Positions 11,401 through 23,847 of a stretch of 64,000 nt of DNA are shown in pieces (position 1 is the first letter of the stretch; each line of letters opens with the position of its first letter). The DNA lies in assembly GCA_009599575.1 (NCBI GenBank), contig VWND01000017.1, positions 186,001-250,000 on the forward strand. Direction: 5' to 3'. The DNA is from Blumeriella jaapii. Lineage: Eukaryota > Ascomycota > Leotiomycetes > Helotiales > Drepanopezizaceae. The position numbers and the translations under genes were made by a program. The notes under the pieces were generated by a model, which was given only the letters and a program-made list of their open reading frames with translations, was not told where the DNA came from and searched no databases.

Positions 11401-13851
11401 GATATCGGCCGAACCTCTCGAAAAGACGCTGCTAAAGCCTTGAGGATTCTCTTGATGCGGGCCTCGATGAGTATTTAAGTAGCAGACGACTGCAGAAGAA
11501 GGTGGATGTAAATTGCGCGGGTTGAAGATGCTGGTTGGTGATTTAGGTCATTCGACGTTGATTGAGTGAACGTAGAATTCGGCGCTCGAAAGATGTCGAT
11601 GGCTGGCGGCTTTCCTTCGAGGAAAGAAGAAGGCAGACTTGGTAGCTGCCAGTGAGGGCGTGCCCATACAGAAGGCGCGAAAGCACACGTGACGGCGTAA
11701 CTACTGTCCCTACCTTAAGTAGCCAGCCTGAAGCGCGTAAGATCGTGGCAAGTCCCAAGTTTCTTCCCACATGTATTACAGCTACACAAATCAAGAATGT
11801 CTTTATCGATGATCACCAGCCTCTCGGACGAGTGTCCTCTGCTGCTTCGGCAGTGCCTATAGGTTATAACTTCACATCAATATAGCATCGCATTCTACAA
11901 CAGTCAGCTTTGCTCGAACAAATAGGCTCGGAGGCACGAACCAAAGACAAGCCCAAGGTTCTGAACATAGCACACTTGTTGCGAATGCCATCTGACAACG
12001 GCACCAGCGATTTTGCCTGTGCCAGCTGAAACAACGCGCTTCTGGTTGTATGATGGTTATTTACTATCTTGATCCTCTTTCCCAACCTTCCCGTGGGATA
12101 TTCTTCTGTGAAAGTTCTTGTGCCAGGAGGCCAGCGCTTGTACAGTTCCGACAGAAATTTGGAGTGCGCTTCACATAGGCTGACCGGCAGTTTGTAACTT
12201 GTTCCATCAAGATTCTGTCACCCGACTCAACAGACAGCAGGTAAATGGCGCCATGCTAGAGCCTTCCGAATGATTCTAAGACTAGACTCTTATTGAGAGA
12301 TGTTGCTTGATCTCTTCGTGATTTCGCTGGTAATAGAAGGAGGGATTCTATGGGGTGATGGTTTCAATTCTGATTCTGATCCTCTGTGTAACGTGCCACA
12401 GGTTGGCAAGAACTCTTCCCGCTAGCATGAGAAGTTTTACCTTTTCTAAGTAATTTAATTTGTATTTGTAGCTAGGATCCAGGCCCTGAAATACATAGAT
12501 TTCTGACCTGTCCCACCTTCCCGGTTTGCCTGGATTTTCGTAAACAGAGTACTTGTTCTTTCTCGGTTTCTTTTACAACCCAAATTTGCAATTCCGATCT
12601 AAGCCTTCAATTCTATTAGTATCTCAACTTTTTCGACCCGGGCGGTATGTCTGGACCTGTACTCACCCTGCGTCTTTCGCTTTCTCTTTCCCTTTCGTTT
12701 TCCCTTTCGTTTTTCCCTTTCTCGCATGCCTTCTGAGCTCAACTCACGGCGAATACGAGTCCTGGCATACAAGAAAAAGAACAAAACACATGCCTACACG
12801 ATCCGAAATCTTGAACAAACATAGTCTTGTTCGTTAGATATTAGCTCAATAGCGATCCGAACCATCTGGAATCAACCAGCTACACAACCTGCAATATAGA
12901 TACGGCTTCGAAACTTTGAAACCGATTGACTAGTAATTTAGTTGGGCTTTACGCGTCATCACATTTCCCTATGACTTCGCGCTACCACTGCTCTTATGCG
13001 CGGCGAGACTTGATCGTTCAACAATTACTGCTAGATGGGTCCATGGGAAATAGAGTCTCGGAGGGAATCTGAGTAATCGCGACTGCTAGGCCGCAATATT
13101 TATACCATGCTGGTATGACCTATGGTGAAAGTTTTCTTTGACTTCGTTATCGTATAATCCTGTTGTGAATCGTTGGTTGGAGAGGCTTTTCTCGGGGTTT
13201 CATTTTTACTACTTCAAGAATAGAGATCGAATCGATTACTATAAGGTACTTATAGTATCTATAGATAGGGCTTCTGGGCCTCGGCCATGACCGTTACCGT
13301 GGCCTATCATAATGCTTTTCACGGCTTTGTAGGTTGATCCTGTAGGCTACCTGCGCAGTGGGTCTGAATCCTAACACATCTCGCTTATTTGTATGTGTTT
13401 TCGGTTTGCCGCCCAGACAATGTCTACGAGAGGCACAAGATGAACTCGAGATACGCTACTGTTCTGGAATCAGACTCTAAAAGATTCCACCAAATAATGT
13501 GCTCTCTTGATACTGTTGATACTATTGGAATGTCAAAGTTCTGTCTATGTAAATCAGAACACCTGGCATTGCGTGAATCCGTTGCACTGGCCGAAATAGC
13601 ATGAGTTGGAATCGAATCCATGGTGCACGGCAATAGCCAAGCTCTTTAATATCGAATGATTTGATCGTCGTGTGTCTTATCAGCTGACAGCACCAGACAT
13701 ATATATGATCCTGAGCCTTACCTTACAACTCAGTCCTTACCACACTCTCTACCCTCATCTCAATTCACATTCCTTTCATACTACCCAGACTCAATACCTG
13801 CATTCTGTTTTCCCAGAAAGAGGTTCAATTATCAATTGTTCAGTCACCATT
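11401..13851. other. Intergenic region
   Basis: About 2.4 kb with short, unconvincing frames. A pyrimidine-rich CTTTCG/CCTTTCG low-complexity run lies at about 12670-12725. The last 150 bp before the pectate lyase ATG, rich in CT/CA, should be its promoter and 5' UTR. No RNA gene recognised. Confidence 0.4.
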
Positions 13852-14810
13852 ATGAAGCTCTACTCGTTAATCATCGTCGCCTTACTGGGTTCTGTCAACG
13901 CAGTTGAAATCGGAATCCCACAAAGCAAAGATGGAATTGTAACTTTCTGGAAACCCGCCATTATTGTTGGGACTCGAGATTTTGAGAACCAGGAGTTTGA
14001 CCGTGGTGTCAATTGTGACGAAGAAAGTAGCAACAACATCGACGACGCTGTCTTCATCCTCGCAGATGGCGCCGTTCTGTCCAATGTTATCATTGGGGCT
14101 AAGCAGCGTGGGGGCATTTACTGCCGGGGAGCTTGCATGTTGAAGAACGTTTGGTTCAGAGATGTGTGTCAGAGTAAGTAACTTTACTTACCTTCCATTA
14201 ATTACTCCGCTGATAAGATTCCGACAGATGCTATTACGGCCCAAGGCACGGGATCAATCACCGTCACGGGAGGTGGCGCTCAGAGAACCCCCCATGCGGT
14301 GTTCCAACACGATGGCCAAGGAGTGGTGTTGATAAGAGAGTACCGCGTTGCAGATGTCGGTACTGTCTACCGCTCCTGCTGGGATTGCCCTGTGAGTATT
14401 GGAATAGCCCACGTCTCAACGTATTACTGTATTTGAACCTAGCAATTACTAACGCGCTCATTCTAAAGAACAACGGAGGCCCTCGTATGGTCTGGATTGA
14501 TGATCTAAGAGCAAATGGGGTCTCCTCGGAGAGTAAGTAAAAACGAAATGAACATACATCCGTACATTTCAGGGCCCTAGCTGACAAAAGATTAGTTGTC
14601 GCCATTAATTCTAATTACCAGGACGTTGCCTCGATTCAAGATTCATGCGGGAGTAATATCGCAAAAATCTGCCAGGAGTACGAGGGCATCGACAGGTATA
14701 AATCGGCTTCTGGTTCGACGCCCCTCAAGCTAGAAACCAAGAATTCCTGTTTGGGTAACCACGGAAAAGCACAAGAGCTAGGCGAATGCACCAGATTGAA
14801 AGCGTTTTGA
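13852..14810 (+). CDS. Secreted pectate lyase, polysaccharide lyase family 3
   Basis: Four exons: 13852-14173, 14228-14391, 14469-14532 and 14596-14810, joined by GT-AG introns of 54-77 bp, giving 254 aa. PL3 enzymes cleave polygalacturonate by beta-elimination, with Ca2+, in plant cell walls. Residues 1-17 form a signal peptide ending SVNA. Family landmarks in order: FDRGVNC, DDAVFILADGA, LSNVIIGAKQ, GIYC, LKNVWFRDVC, AVFQHDG, YRSCWDC, and the late IVAINSNYQDVASI. Length and cysteine pattern are normal for the family. The ATG is the one directly before the signal peptide; an in-frame 5' extension lacks any secretion logic. No other pectinase gene lies alongside. Confidence 0.93.
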
Positions 14811-15153
14811 GAATCTGTGAATAAGGATTAGCTATAGCTTACAAAAGCTAGTGTTTACGATGGTTGTTCTAGAAAATTGATAAGTTAACCGGTTCAGAGA
14901 GAGTTGGTGTTCACATGGAACTCAACCGATCTATGTGAGTAGTCTAGTATACGGATATGATCAACCATTTTCCAGGGCTCTATTACCGGATGTCTGGCTC
15001 GTCTTTCTATGGCCAAGTCATATACATCAGACTTCTCAACGAGATGAAAACCGAAATCTGAAAACGCTAAAATACCAAGTGAGGATGACGCCTTGTAAGC
15101 GGAGGAGAATCCGTATAAAATCCTAACACGATAAAGAATCATCGTTTACTGTA

Positions 15154-15621
15154 TCACTCTGTGATACCAACAAGCACCGTTGCCAAAGAGAAGTTGTTCG
15201 GTGTCGTACTTGTGATCTTAGATCCAGCTTCAATAAGTCCACCGCAAGTGTAGGCAGTAAGAAGACCGTCAATGCCTTGCTTCGCCGGATCATTGGAATA
15301 GAAGCTTTTGCAGAAACTCTTTCGGGCGGCACCTACACCGACACACTTTTTCGGTCCTTCCCAAAGCTCAATGTAGACAGACTTATTGCCATGCTCGGAT
15401 GTTCGCTCTTCAAACGATCGCCAATTTTCGAGCATTTGTTCGGAAAGAAGAGTCCAAGATGGAAAGCTATCAACAGCGTATGCGCCAGGTGGTTCTAACT
15501 TTGTGTGATTGTCCAGGTCCGTATGAACCTTTTTCAATAGCGAATAATTCCGAGTCGGTAGTCAATATCCATAAGCGGGGAAGTACTTACGATATTCGAT
15601 ACTGCCCAGAGCCGCCTGCAT
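15154..15621 (-). CDS. Unrecognised two-exon protein, 123 aa
   Basis: Proposed exons on the minus strand: 15621-15591 (10 codons plus one base) and 15494-15154. The intron is 96 bp, GTAAGT...TTAG. The second exon is an open frame with good codon content (WEGPKKCVGVGAARKSFCKSF near the middle, ending LATVLVGITE). A TATA-like CTATAAA lies about 90 bp before the ATG. No signal peptide or known motif is visible and I cannot name a family. The exon-1 choice is inference from splice phase; another upstream exon is possible. Confidence 0.5.
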
Positions 15622-16088
15622 GAACTATTGCTCTGTCTGCTATGAAACTCCCACTATCCAGGCAGCGGGGATCCACGCATGAAGCCCCACGTGGTAGTGA
15701 CAAGGTTTATAGGGGTGCCATTGGGTTTTGAGACTACACAATAAGGATTAAAACTGATGACGTGGAAGCGGATAAACGTCAAATAGGTCTGCTAAGAGTT
15801 TCGTGTACTATTATAACTCGTTTTCTTGATTGGTCCAACTTCCGACATCCACAATGTGCTGTGATAATGAGGGATATACTAACGATGCTTAGCTTTTCGT
15901 GATGTGGGGTAATCATCAGCTGTGAGAACCAGAGTGATCGGAACTTTTCATGACGTCTTTGTTTATTTCAACAACTCCAATTCCCAAAACAAGTTGATCG
16001 CAATTTTCTTCGACGATTTTGCTCTAAGTCTTTAATGAACTATTTCTTTCGGACCAATAACACTCAGCGTACAAGGGGACCTAAACAA
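15622..16088. promoter_or_regulatory. Divergent intergenic region
   Basis: Shared upstream region of the minus-strand 123-aa gene and the plus-strand dehydrogenase. It should hold both promoters; apart from the TATA-like CTATAAA near 15710 on the minus strand I see no specific site. Confidence 0.4.
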
Positions 16089-17205
16089 ATGGCGGTCACT
16101 TACGGTTTCATCGGCCTCGGTGCAATGGGTTATCCCATGGCACTGAACCTTCGTCAAAAAACATCCCTAGAAACCAAATTGTACGTTTATGACGTACACA
16201 AGCCAAGCTGTGAGAAGTTTGTCGCCGAAACCAAGGCAAATGGACCTGTGCACATTGCAAACTCCGCAAAGGAGCTTGCTGACGTTTCCGATGTGGTGAT
16301 CTCAATTATTCCTACTGCAGCAGACGTCCGAAGTGTCTACCTGGATACTTCGGAAGGCATACTGGCTGCGAAGAAGAACAGTGGGCGTCTGATGCTAGAG
16401 TGTAGCACGATTGACTCACAGACTGCCTGCGAAGTTGGTCAGACGTTGAAAGACGCAAGCAGCGGGACGTACATAGACACTCCCGTTTCAGTACGCTCAT
16501 ACACATCGATCGATACATGACAACACTGTTTCGCTAACAGATGCAGGGCGGTGTTCCGGGCGCCGTTGCAGGAACGCTCTCGATTTTGATCGGAGCCCCA
16601 GAACCTACTGAGGAGGATGCTGCTCCTCATCCAAATCTCATCCCGACCATGGCGATGATGGGTTCGCCCGACAAGTGTTTCTTCTGTGGAAAGCTGGGGG
16701 CGGGCCTCGCGGCCAAGATTAGCAACAATTACCTGGCGGGAACCCACCTCCTTGCGAGTGCGGAAGCTATGGCGTTCGGTATCAAGTCCGGCATCGACAA
16801 GCATCTGCTTTACAAGATCATTCACAACTCCACGGGCCAGAGCTTCATGTGCGACAATGGTGAGTCTTTGCAGAAGATGACCCTGCTTGTGGCTTGCCTT
16901 TTCTTTTGATGGCAAAATCCCAAAAGCGGCATCAAGTTTTCGAATGTTAATCTGAACTTTGCCTAGTAAACCCAGTGCCTGGCGTGGTTCCACACGCTCC
17001 TGCAAGCCGGGAATACGAGGGGGGGTTCAAGGCACAGATGATGGTGAAAGACATGACATTAGGCGTAGACGCGGCTAATGCTGTTGGCATCAAGCCAACC
17101 ACCGGCTTGGCAGCGTTGGAATTGTATAAACAATCGGCAGTAGATCCTCGATGTGTTGATAGAGACTTTTCGGCTGTGTATCGATTCTTGGGGGGTCCAG
17201 AATAG
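16089..17205 (+). CDS. 3-hydroxyisobutyrate dehydrogenase-like NAD(P)-dependent beta-hydroxyacid dehydrogenase
   Basis: Three exons, 16089-16490, 16547-16859 and 16967-17205, giving 317 aa. These enzymes oxidise 2-methyl-3-hydroxy acids such as 3-hydroxyisobutyrate with NAD(P)+. The N-terminal Rossmann motif GFIGLGAMG sits at residues 6-14. The substrate-binding motif PVSGGVPGA forms exactly across the first splice. The catalytic Lys is in GAGLAAKISNN (about residue 191), and the C-terminal helical domain contains KDMTLGVDAA. The ATG at 16089 has a good context (AACAAATGG). An in-frame ATG at 16035 would add 18 residues rich in Arg/Asn/Thr that might be a mitochondrial presequence, so valine catabolism in mitochondria cannot be excluded. 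True substrate not decided by sequence. Confidence 0.9.
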
Positions 17206-18273
17206 AATCCACCCGTACGGAGTAGACATAAATTATGAGATGTACTTTCATTCAAAAGTGTCAAACTTTAGTGGGCTGATTTTCACTCCGAAGATTACTT
17301 AGTACTATATATGTACTGTACTGTACATACTATACGAAGAACGAAGTACTCTGTAGTAAACTTCGCACCAGTACTGTTATGTACATTGGCAAGCTGTCCA
17401 AGAGTATAAGCGAGGCGGCCGCGTGTACGTTGACGATGGTGGAGATACCAAAGGGAAGAACAGCGCAATGTCATCCAATAAAAAGAAGTTTCGGCGAAGA
17501 AATCGCTGCCTTTCTAGCGTAAAGTCATGTTTTTTACGTCAGGCAAAAGCTTAACAATTTCAAGCAGCTCGCACTTCGGAGATGCTAAGCGATTGCAAAT
17601 ACGAAAGGTCTTTCTTTACCAGATCAGGTTGAAGATCCCTACTACGCATCAACGGTCAAGAAGGAATAAGGCTTTGGAGAATGAAGCATCAATATTTGCC
17701 CGAGCGCTACTGACGGGATACTCTCCGGTCGCAGGTAGGCTTAAGCCGGTTACAGACACCTCGATGATTTTCCATGATTCAGGTTCAGATTCGCAACCAA
17801 GCCCTCCGACTTCTTGGGGTCCTTTGGATCCTTGGCCTTTTAACCAAGTGGCATAGTTTTCCGTGCCGAAAAGCCAAACAGACTGAAATTTCTCTGCTCC
17901 GCAGCTGGTAAGATGGAGACATAGGGAGATAGTCTGTCAACATACCTCGCCAAGCTAGCGAAGAAGAGTATCGACACGCAGATCATGCGGTCCAGACCCA
18001 CTTCGCGCGTCCGGAATTCCGAAAGAATCAAACCCAGTTTGACAATATTGCCTACCACAGACGCTTACTTCTCCGTACTATCCGTAGGAAGCAGATGCCT
18101 TTTATTTACCTCCCTAGACCAACACCATCCCCGCCGTTACACCCTTGGCGGTAATACACAGTCGAACATGACGTACCGGCGTGCTGTGTACTGTGATGTT
18201 GCCCTGATCGTCACAATATAACTCGCGCTGGACCCGTGTAGCATCTCTCATCTGCCGCTGAGTTCTCGCCACT
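17206..18273. other. Intergenic region
   Basis: About 1.07 kb between two plus-strand genes. A 109-codon plus-strand frame (17527-17856) starts with a true ATG but shows no recognisable domain and has an implausible composition; I do not call it. The last 200 bp should be the promoter of the dioxygenase. Confidence 0.4.
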
Positions 18274-20001
18274 ATGTCTACCAAATTTGCCAACCCCGAA
18301 GAATATCAGGATATCTTCCATTGGGCCGCAACCCAACAAGATGGGGCGGTTCCAGCCTTTGGGACCAGGAAGAATGATCCTTACGAGGTGTGAAGTTGTG
18401 CTCAAAATCTTGCTGTTCTTGCTAAGATTCTGATAGTACCAACCCGGATTCAACAATTCGTATGGCCACCTAGTCGACTTTGAGATTATGGATGGACTGA
18501 CTACGGTTGTAGCTTTTCTTCCGAGGCGGTTCCAGGGACTCTTCCTCAAGGGCAGAACTCTCCCAGAAACATCCGCTTTGGTCTGTACGCAGAGCAAATG
18601 ACCGCGTCTGCTTTTGTTGCTCCAAGGAATTTGAACAAGAAGGCGTGGTTATACCGTGCAAGACCCTCAGTTGCCCACCAGGGATTTGTAAGTGAATGAA
18701 GCAAATCAAATTCTCAAAAAGCGATACCTCGCTCACAGGACAAAGGTCAATCTTCCTGACAACCCCGATACCGAGGCCAACTTTCTGCTTCTAAATCCCA
18801 AAGTCCACCTCTCTCCTACTCAGCTGGCATGGCTGCCTTTTGAAATTCCGTCTGGGAATGATGTCGACTTCGTTGCTGGTCTGAAAACCATTGCGGGATC
18901 TGGGGATCCTACCCTTCGCGAGGGAATCGCCACGCACATCTATGCCGCCAATAAGGACATGGAGAAGAGCGCCTTTGTGAACTCGGACGGCGATTATCTC
19001 ATCTGTCCCCAGCAAGGAGCATTGGACATCCAGACGGAATTCGGCATGCTTTTCGTGCAGCCCGGCGAGATTGTTGTTATTCAGCGCGGTCAGAAGTTCA
19101 AGGTCAAGCTCCCAGATGGGCCCTCGCGGGGTTACATCTTGGAAATCTGGGGCGCCAACTTTGAGCTCCCTGAGCTTGGTCCGCTTGGTGCTAATGGTCT
19201 GGCCAATTCCCGGGACTTCCTCCACCCCGTGGCTAAGTATGAGATCGAGAAAGAAAGCTGGGGGGTCATCTACAAACTGGGCGGAAAGTACTTCGAGAGC
19301 ACTCAGCAGCACAGTCCGTTCGATGTGGTCGCTTGGCACGGGAACTATGTATGTTCCTTCATCATTGCCCCATCCCGATGCTAACCTGACGATACAGGTG
19401 CCCTATAAGTATGATCTGACGAAGTTCGTCAACGTGGGATCCATCTCGGTGGATCATATCGATCCAAGCATCTTCTGCGTGCTAACTGCTCGTTCCCGCG
19501 ACCCTGCGGCGCCTCTTGCGGACTTCCTGATCTTCTCGCCTCGCTGGGATGTTGCATCACACACCTACCGCCCTCCATACTACCACCGCAATGTAGCATC
19601 GGAATTCATGGGCCTTCTCTACGGCCAATATGGCGGCCGCTCCGACGGCTTCCAGCCTGGTGGCGCTTCCTACGAATGTGGTATGGTCCCCCACGGCGTG
19701 GCCTATGAAGGGTTCAAAGCTGCCACCGCCGCTCCGCCTCCCGAGATGGTCATTTCCAAGGGCGCAATCGCTTTCATGTTCGAGAGCTCAAGACCTTTCA
19801 CCATCACCGACTATGCGTGGAACAGTGACAAGAAGCACGAGCATGATCCGAAGATGTGGGACAACCTGGTTGGTAGGTCAGACACGGTCCGGTCGAGAGG
19901 AAGTGAAGACTAACCCATTGCTAGACAACTTCTCCTTGCACCAGGAGGAAGTCAACAAACTGCTAGCTCTTCGACCAACACAGGGAAATGGAAATGCATA
20001 G
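18274..20001 (+). CDS. hmgA: Homogentisate 1,2-dioxygenase
   Basis: Six exons: 18274-18387, 18437-18459 (a 23-nt micro-exon), 18513-18687, 18746-19348, 19398-19872 and 19925-20001; 488 aa, somewhat longer than the roughly 445 aa usual for the family. The enzyme opens the ring of homogentisate to maleylacetoacetate in Phe/Tyr catabolism, using Fe(II). Landmarks: SSEAVPGTLPQGQNSP restored only if the micro-exon is used, GLYAEQM, LYRARPSVAHQGF, NPKVHLSPTQLAW. The iron-ligand region is RPPYYHRNVASEF (His about 368, Glu about 374) and MVPHG (His about 404). No fumarylacetoacetase or maleylacetoacetate isomerase gene lies in the window, unlike clustered arrangements in some fungi, so this may be a dispersed or second copy. 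Confidence 0.93.
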
Positions 20002-22104
20002 ATAGTGTCGCGGTGTACAGACTTGGTCGAAAGAGATTGTACAGTTCTCATTTTATTGTTGTATGCGGTATGCTTGGTGGCTTGTGGTCAATCATGACTT
20101 TCTCGCGTAAGATTGGCATTGTACAGAATCATGATAGATCCTTCATGAGCCATTGGCTAGAAAGACCTTGTATCAAAGCGAGCTTGAGAGCTGCATTCTG
20201 CCACACGTGACGACAACTCGACATATCGGATTGATGGTCGAAAGCTCGTGTAGGTAGCTGCTGTGGTAAAGCCTCACATCAGTCAACGACCAGTCTGCCT
20301 TCAACTTCCACGGATTTTCATCATCTTTCGCGCGTCCCAAAAGCCGGCTTGAGCTCATCATGATATGGTCTTATCTCTGACGGGCAGCATAGAAATCGGC
20401 GCCGAGTCCATGCTGGGGAGCTCTTGAAGAAGATGAGATCGAAGGACTACGATCCGATGTTTGCCAAACTCGCCGCGGGCAGGATGAGTCTCTTGAATTG
20501 AGGAGATAACACGACCATTGTTGGTGTCATATTAGATCTCGTGCACACTTGATTCAGAACATCTTCATTCAATCCTCTCATCGTGTTCTGAAGTGCAAGG
20601 ATGGAACAACCAAAGGATGTTGTGGTAGCAATCCACGTGACTTGCAACTCAAGCCTAACATCTACGAGTGTACTGTACACTTTCTATTTAGACCTCTGCC
20701 AGCTACTTGAATCCTTTTATTTCGTTTCCGCCCAGTTCTCATCACCACCGATGTACCGAAAAACCGCGCGCGAGTCCCTGCCTCTGCACTTCTGATCGTC
20801 GAGAAAATGTTGGCCGGCCACAAGGACCCCCGGCGAGATATTGATTCCTCAGAAACGAAGACTGTATGATAGAATATCAAGCATAGTTGCAAGATTTTAA
20901 ATGTAACAGTTAGCTACCAATTCCATCCAAATCCTTTTTTCCCCCTACCCAGTCTCTGCAGCGTCGAGTCCCGAACTTTGAAGTAAGTCAGCAATCGTTA
21001 GCTTTCTCGTCAAGCAGACTTTGCCTTCTTCACGTTCTATTATTGAATCCCTCCCACCGTCTTCCTGGAGACTACGAGGATCATAGCACATATACTGTAG
21101 CCTGCAATACACGTGTGTTACAGAAATCTACCCCTTCTCTTTTGTGAGAAGCGTGAGGAACACAAAATATTTCTTAGTAAAAGAGTTATCCTTGATCCAT
21201 GTCAATAACGCAGAAAGCGTCAAAAAGGAGGGAACGAACAGAAATGAAGACATGAAGAAGATATGCCCTTAGCTCGAGTATCGTTAGATCGAGTTATTCT
21301 TCATTTAAGTAATGGTTTTATTCGTAGATCATATTTGGTCTTATAATCAATAGGGCTAGATTCACGATTCCATATCTGGAATGTAATTCAAGTTACGAAA
21401 TTTTAATTCGACGTTGACATTGGAATCAAGCGAGCGAGGTAGATAGGAGGTTCTTGAAGAATCCATGGCCTGTACGCCCACTTCCCAATCCTGTGAGCTA
21501 CGTTGTTGGCTCCACAAACTACAAAGAGAGGGGAGGGGAGAGAGCAAAGTGATACATAGCCTTTCACGGATCAGCTCTCGCCTCCTCCACGGCCCACCAC
21601 ATCTTCTTCATCAGCTCCCTCGCCAGCTCCTCCTAGGTGAGGTGATGGCGCGCTATGTGCTGGCGCTAGCCCATATTCGGCACTTGCACACATACGCTGA
21701 TACGTTTGATCACGTGATCATATCAGAACAGTCTCGTGATCAAATGCGTCTCTCCGCTCCCTGTCAGCCTCGTCTCGCTTCGGCCAAAATTTTCTGTTGA
21801 CTCATTCCTCTTCCCAAAGTCCTCCTGCTTTCTACCATCTTTCGACCAAAACTCTCGATCAAACCAATGCCTCGCCGCTCTGTCGCATACTGACTTCGAA
21901 CCTTTGAGAATGTACAGCACGCCCCAGTTACCATTCACCGGTTCTTTCAAGCGCAGAAGTCGCAGAATACGCCGATAACTTCTCGGGTGCCCTGAGTATT
22001 CTTGTTCTCGGCGTTTTAGCCAACGTGAAAGTCGGCACTCAGTCGGTGTACTAGCACTTACAATCCGACGACAGGCGCTGAACCTTTTACAATCGAACAC
22101 AAAC
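20002..22104. other. Intergenic region upstream of SUA5
   Basis: About 2.1 kb with no supportable gene; short frames occur on both strands but lack ATG context, domains or plausible splicing. A perfect palindrome with a CACGTG core lies at 21707-21720. The last few hundred bases should be the SUA5 promoter. Confidence 0.4.
21707..21720. promoter_or_regulatory. Palindromic E-box TGATCACGTGATCA
   Basis: A perfect 14-bp palindrome containing CACGTG, about 385 bp upstream of the SUA5 ATG. CACGTG is bound by bHLH regulators (Cbf1/SREBP type) in fungi. Function here is inference only. Confidence 0.35.
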
Positions 22105-23499
22105 ATGGCTTCAAGCAGGAACCAAGTCGGAAAGGCGCGTGTTCTGCCAGTCCATGTGGGGGGGAACCTGGGAAAATTCAGGGACGGGAAGCCGCTCGAG
22201 ACATGGGAATTGCCAGTAGACCCCAAGGACCTCGAACCTCTACTGGAAGCCGCGGAAGCATTGCGTGCGAGCGATGTTCCGGTTGGCTTTCCTACGGAAA
22301 CAGTGTATGGACTCGGAGCAGATGCCACCAGAAGCGCTGCCGTGAAAGGCATCTACAAAGCGAAGGGAAGGCCGTCGGACAACCCGCTGATCATACACGT
22401 CTGCGATCTCGCAATGCTGCGGACCCTACTGGGATCTGTCGAAGAAGGAAAGGAAAGCGATGCGACTGATCCAATCCCTACCATCTACAAACCTCTCATC
22501 GAGAGTTTCTGGCCTGGCCCCCTCACGATACTCCTACCGAACCCGACGCCAAGCAGACTGGCACCCGAGGTCACTGCTGGCTTGCCCACCTTCGGCGCGC
22601 GTATGCCCGACTCTCCTCTAGCACTATCTCTCATACACCTCGCAGGCGTGCCACTTGCTGCCCCATCAGCAAACGCCTCTACGAAGCCGTCTCCGACAAC
22701 GGCCGCTCACGTCTGGCATGACTTGCACGGCAAGATCGACTTGGTGCTGGACGGGGGGCTCTGCCGGGTCGGAGTGGAGAGCACAGTCGTGGACGGACTC
22801 TGCGATCCTCCCGTTGTCCTCCGGCCTGGCGGTGTGAGCATCGACCAAATCCGAGCGTGCCACGGCTGGGCCGGCGTCGTGAAGGGCTACAAAGACGCCA
22901 GCGAGATTGGGACGAGCGCTCCCAGAGCCCCGGGTATGAAGTACAAGCACTACAGTCCCAAGGCCCAGGTCGTGCTCTACGAAGCTGCTTCAACAGAAGG
23001 AGACATTCGGACGGGTATTCCCGAGGAGCTGCATCGCACCATTAACGCCCGGAATGAGGAAGAGAAGGCCGTGCCTCGGAATCCCGGTAGCGCGGGAGCG
23101 AAGCGGACTGCTAGAATCGGTATCGTGAGCACAAAGCATTGGAAGAACTGGGCTGGGTTCGATGGATCGGTGAAGCCAGCTGTGGACGGAGCCAAACCGA
23201 CCCTCATTACAGTTGTGTCAACCTCCGCAGATTTAGGAGCTGAGATATACGAGAGTCCCACCGAAGGCCCGTTCAGTATTGACAATCCTGCAGTTCGACA
23301 CTTGGGATCAGTTGTCGAGAAGGCGTTGGGGCGAGAAACGAGGGACATTGCACGCGGCCTGTTCTCTGCTCTGCGAGAATTGGATCAATTAGACGTGGAC
23401 ATTATCTTCGTGGAGGGGATCGAGGACGAAGCAGATATCGCGGCCGCCGTCATGAACAGACTGCGCAAAGCGGCGACCAGGATCGAGACCCAAATGTAG
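22105..23499 (+). CDS. SUA5: Threonylcarbamoyl-AMP synthase Sua5
   Basis: Intronless 464-aa protein. It makes threonylcarbamoyl-AMP from threonine, bicarbonate and ATP, the first step of t6A37 modification of ANN-decoding tRNAs. The YrdC/Sua5 catalytic domain spans about 45-250: GFPTETVYGLGADA (61-74), the nucleotide-binding KGRPSDNPL (87-95), the PSAN motif (187-190) and GVESTVVD (223-230). The linker motif PGMKYKHYSPKA (276-287) leads into the C-terminal Sua5 domain ending near residue 455. Length fits fungal Sua5. The ATG follows AAC and opens a typical N-terminal extension. It is convergent with the coatomer gene, the stop codons being about 350 bp apart. Confidence 0.97.
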   Translation: MASSRNQVGKARVLPVHVGGNLGKFRDGKPLETWELPVDPKDLEPLLEAAEALRASDVPVGFPTETVYGLGADATRSAAVKGIYKAKGRPSDNPLIIHVCDLAMLRTLLGSVEEGKESDATDPIPTIYKPLIESFWPGPLTILLPNPTPSRLAPEVTAGLPTFGARMPDSPLALSLIHLAGVPLAAPSANASTKPSPTTAAHVWHDLHGKIDLVLDGGLCRVGVESTVVDGLCDPPVVLRPGGVSIDQIRACHGWAGVVKGYKDASEIGTSAPRAPGMKYKHYSPKAQVVLYEAASTEGDIRTGIPEELHRTINARNEEEKAVPRNPGSAGAKRTARIGIVSTKHWKNWAGFDGSVKPAVDGAKPTLITVVSTSADLGAEIYESPTEGPFSIDNPAVRHLGSVVEKALGRETRDIARGLFSALRELDQLDVDIIFVEGIEDEADIAAAVMNRLRKAATRIETQM

Positions 23500-23847
23500 A
23501 CTCTATGATTCCCACATCTTCAGTTGTTTTAGTAAGGCGAAATGTTCAAACATCCTTTCTTATTTCTGAAAGCATTTCAGATCTTCGAATCTCATTCCCC
23601 GCCGAGAAATGAGAAGAAGTTCTGTATATGTATTTGCCCCCAAACTCCAAATCTAGGTATTCCGAAGCTTTTCTGCACGCAGCCTGCATCGTATTGTGTC
23701 ACTCCATGCCACCCACTCGCGCCCAGAAAGTGCAAAATTGCGCCCACGACCATCCGTGACCCTTTCTCTCTCTTTCTACCTCTCTCCGTTATCCTTCTTT
23801 TCCCTTTCCTGCCTTTCTCTCTTCTCCCACCCCCGTAGGCGACTCGC
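23500..23847. terminator. Shared 3' region of convergent genes
   Basis: Between the SUA5 stop and the coatomer zeta stop. It contains a CT-rich run (23760-23830) and should hold both polyadenylation regions; no specific signal can be assigned with confidence. Confidence 0.4.

Noticed and set aside
17527..17856. 109-codon plus-strand frame with a true ATG upstream of the dioxygenase gene.
   Set aside because: No motif, no supporting splice or promoter context, and competing frames on the other strand.
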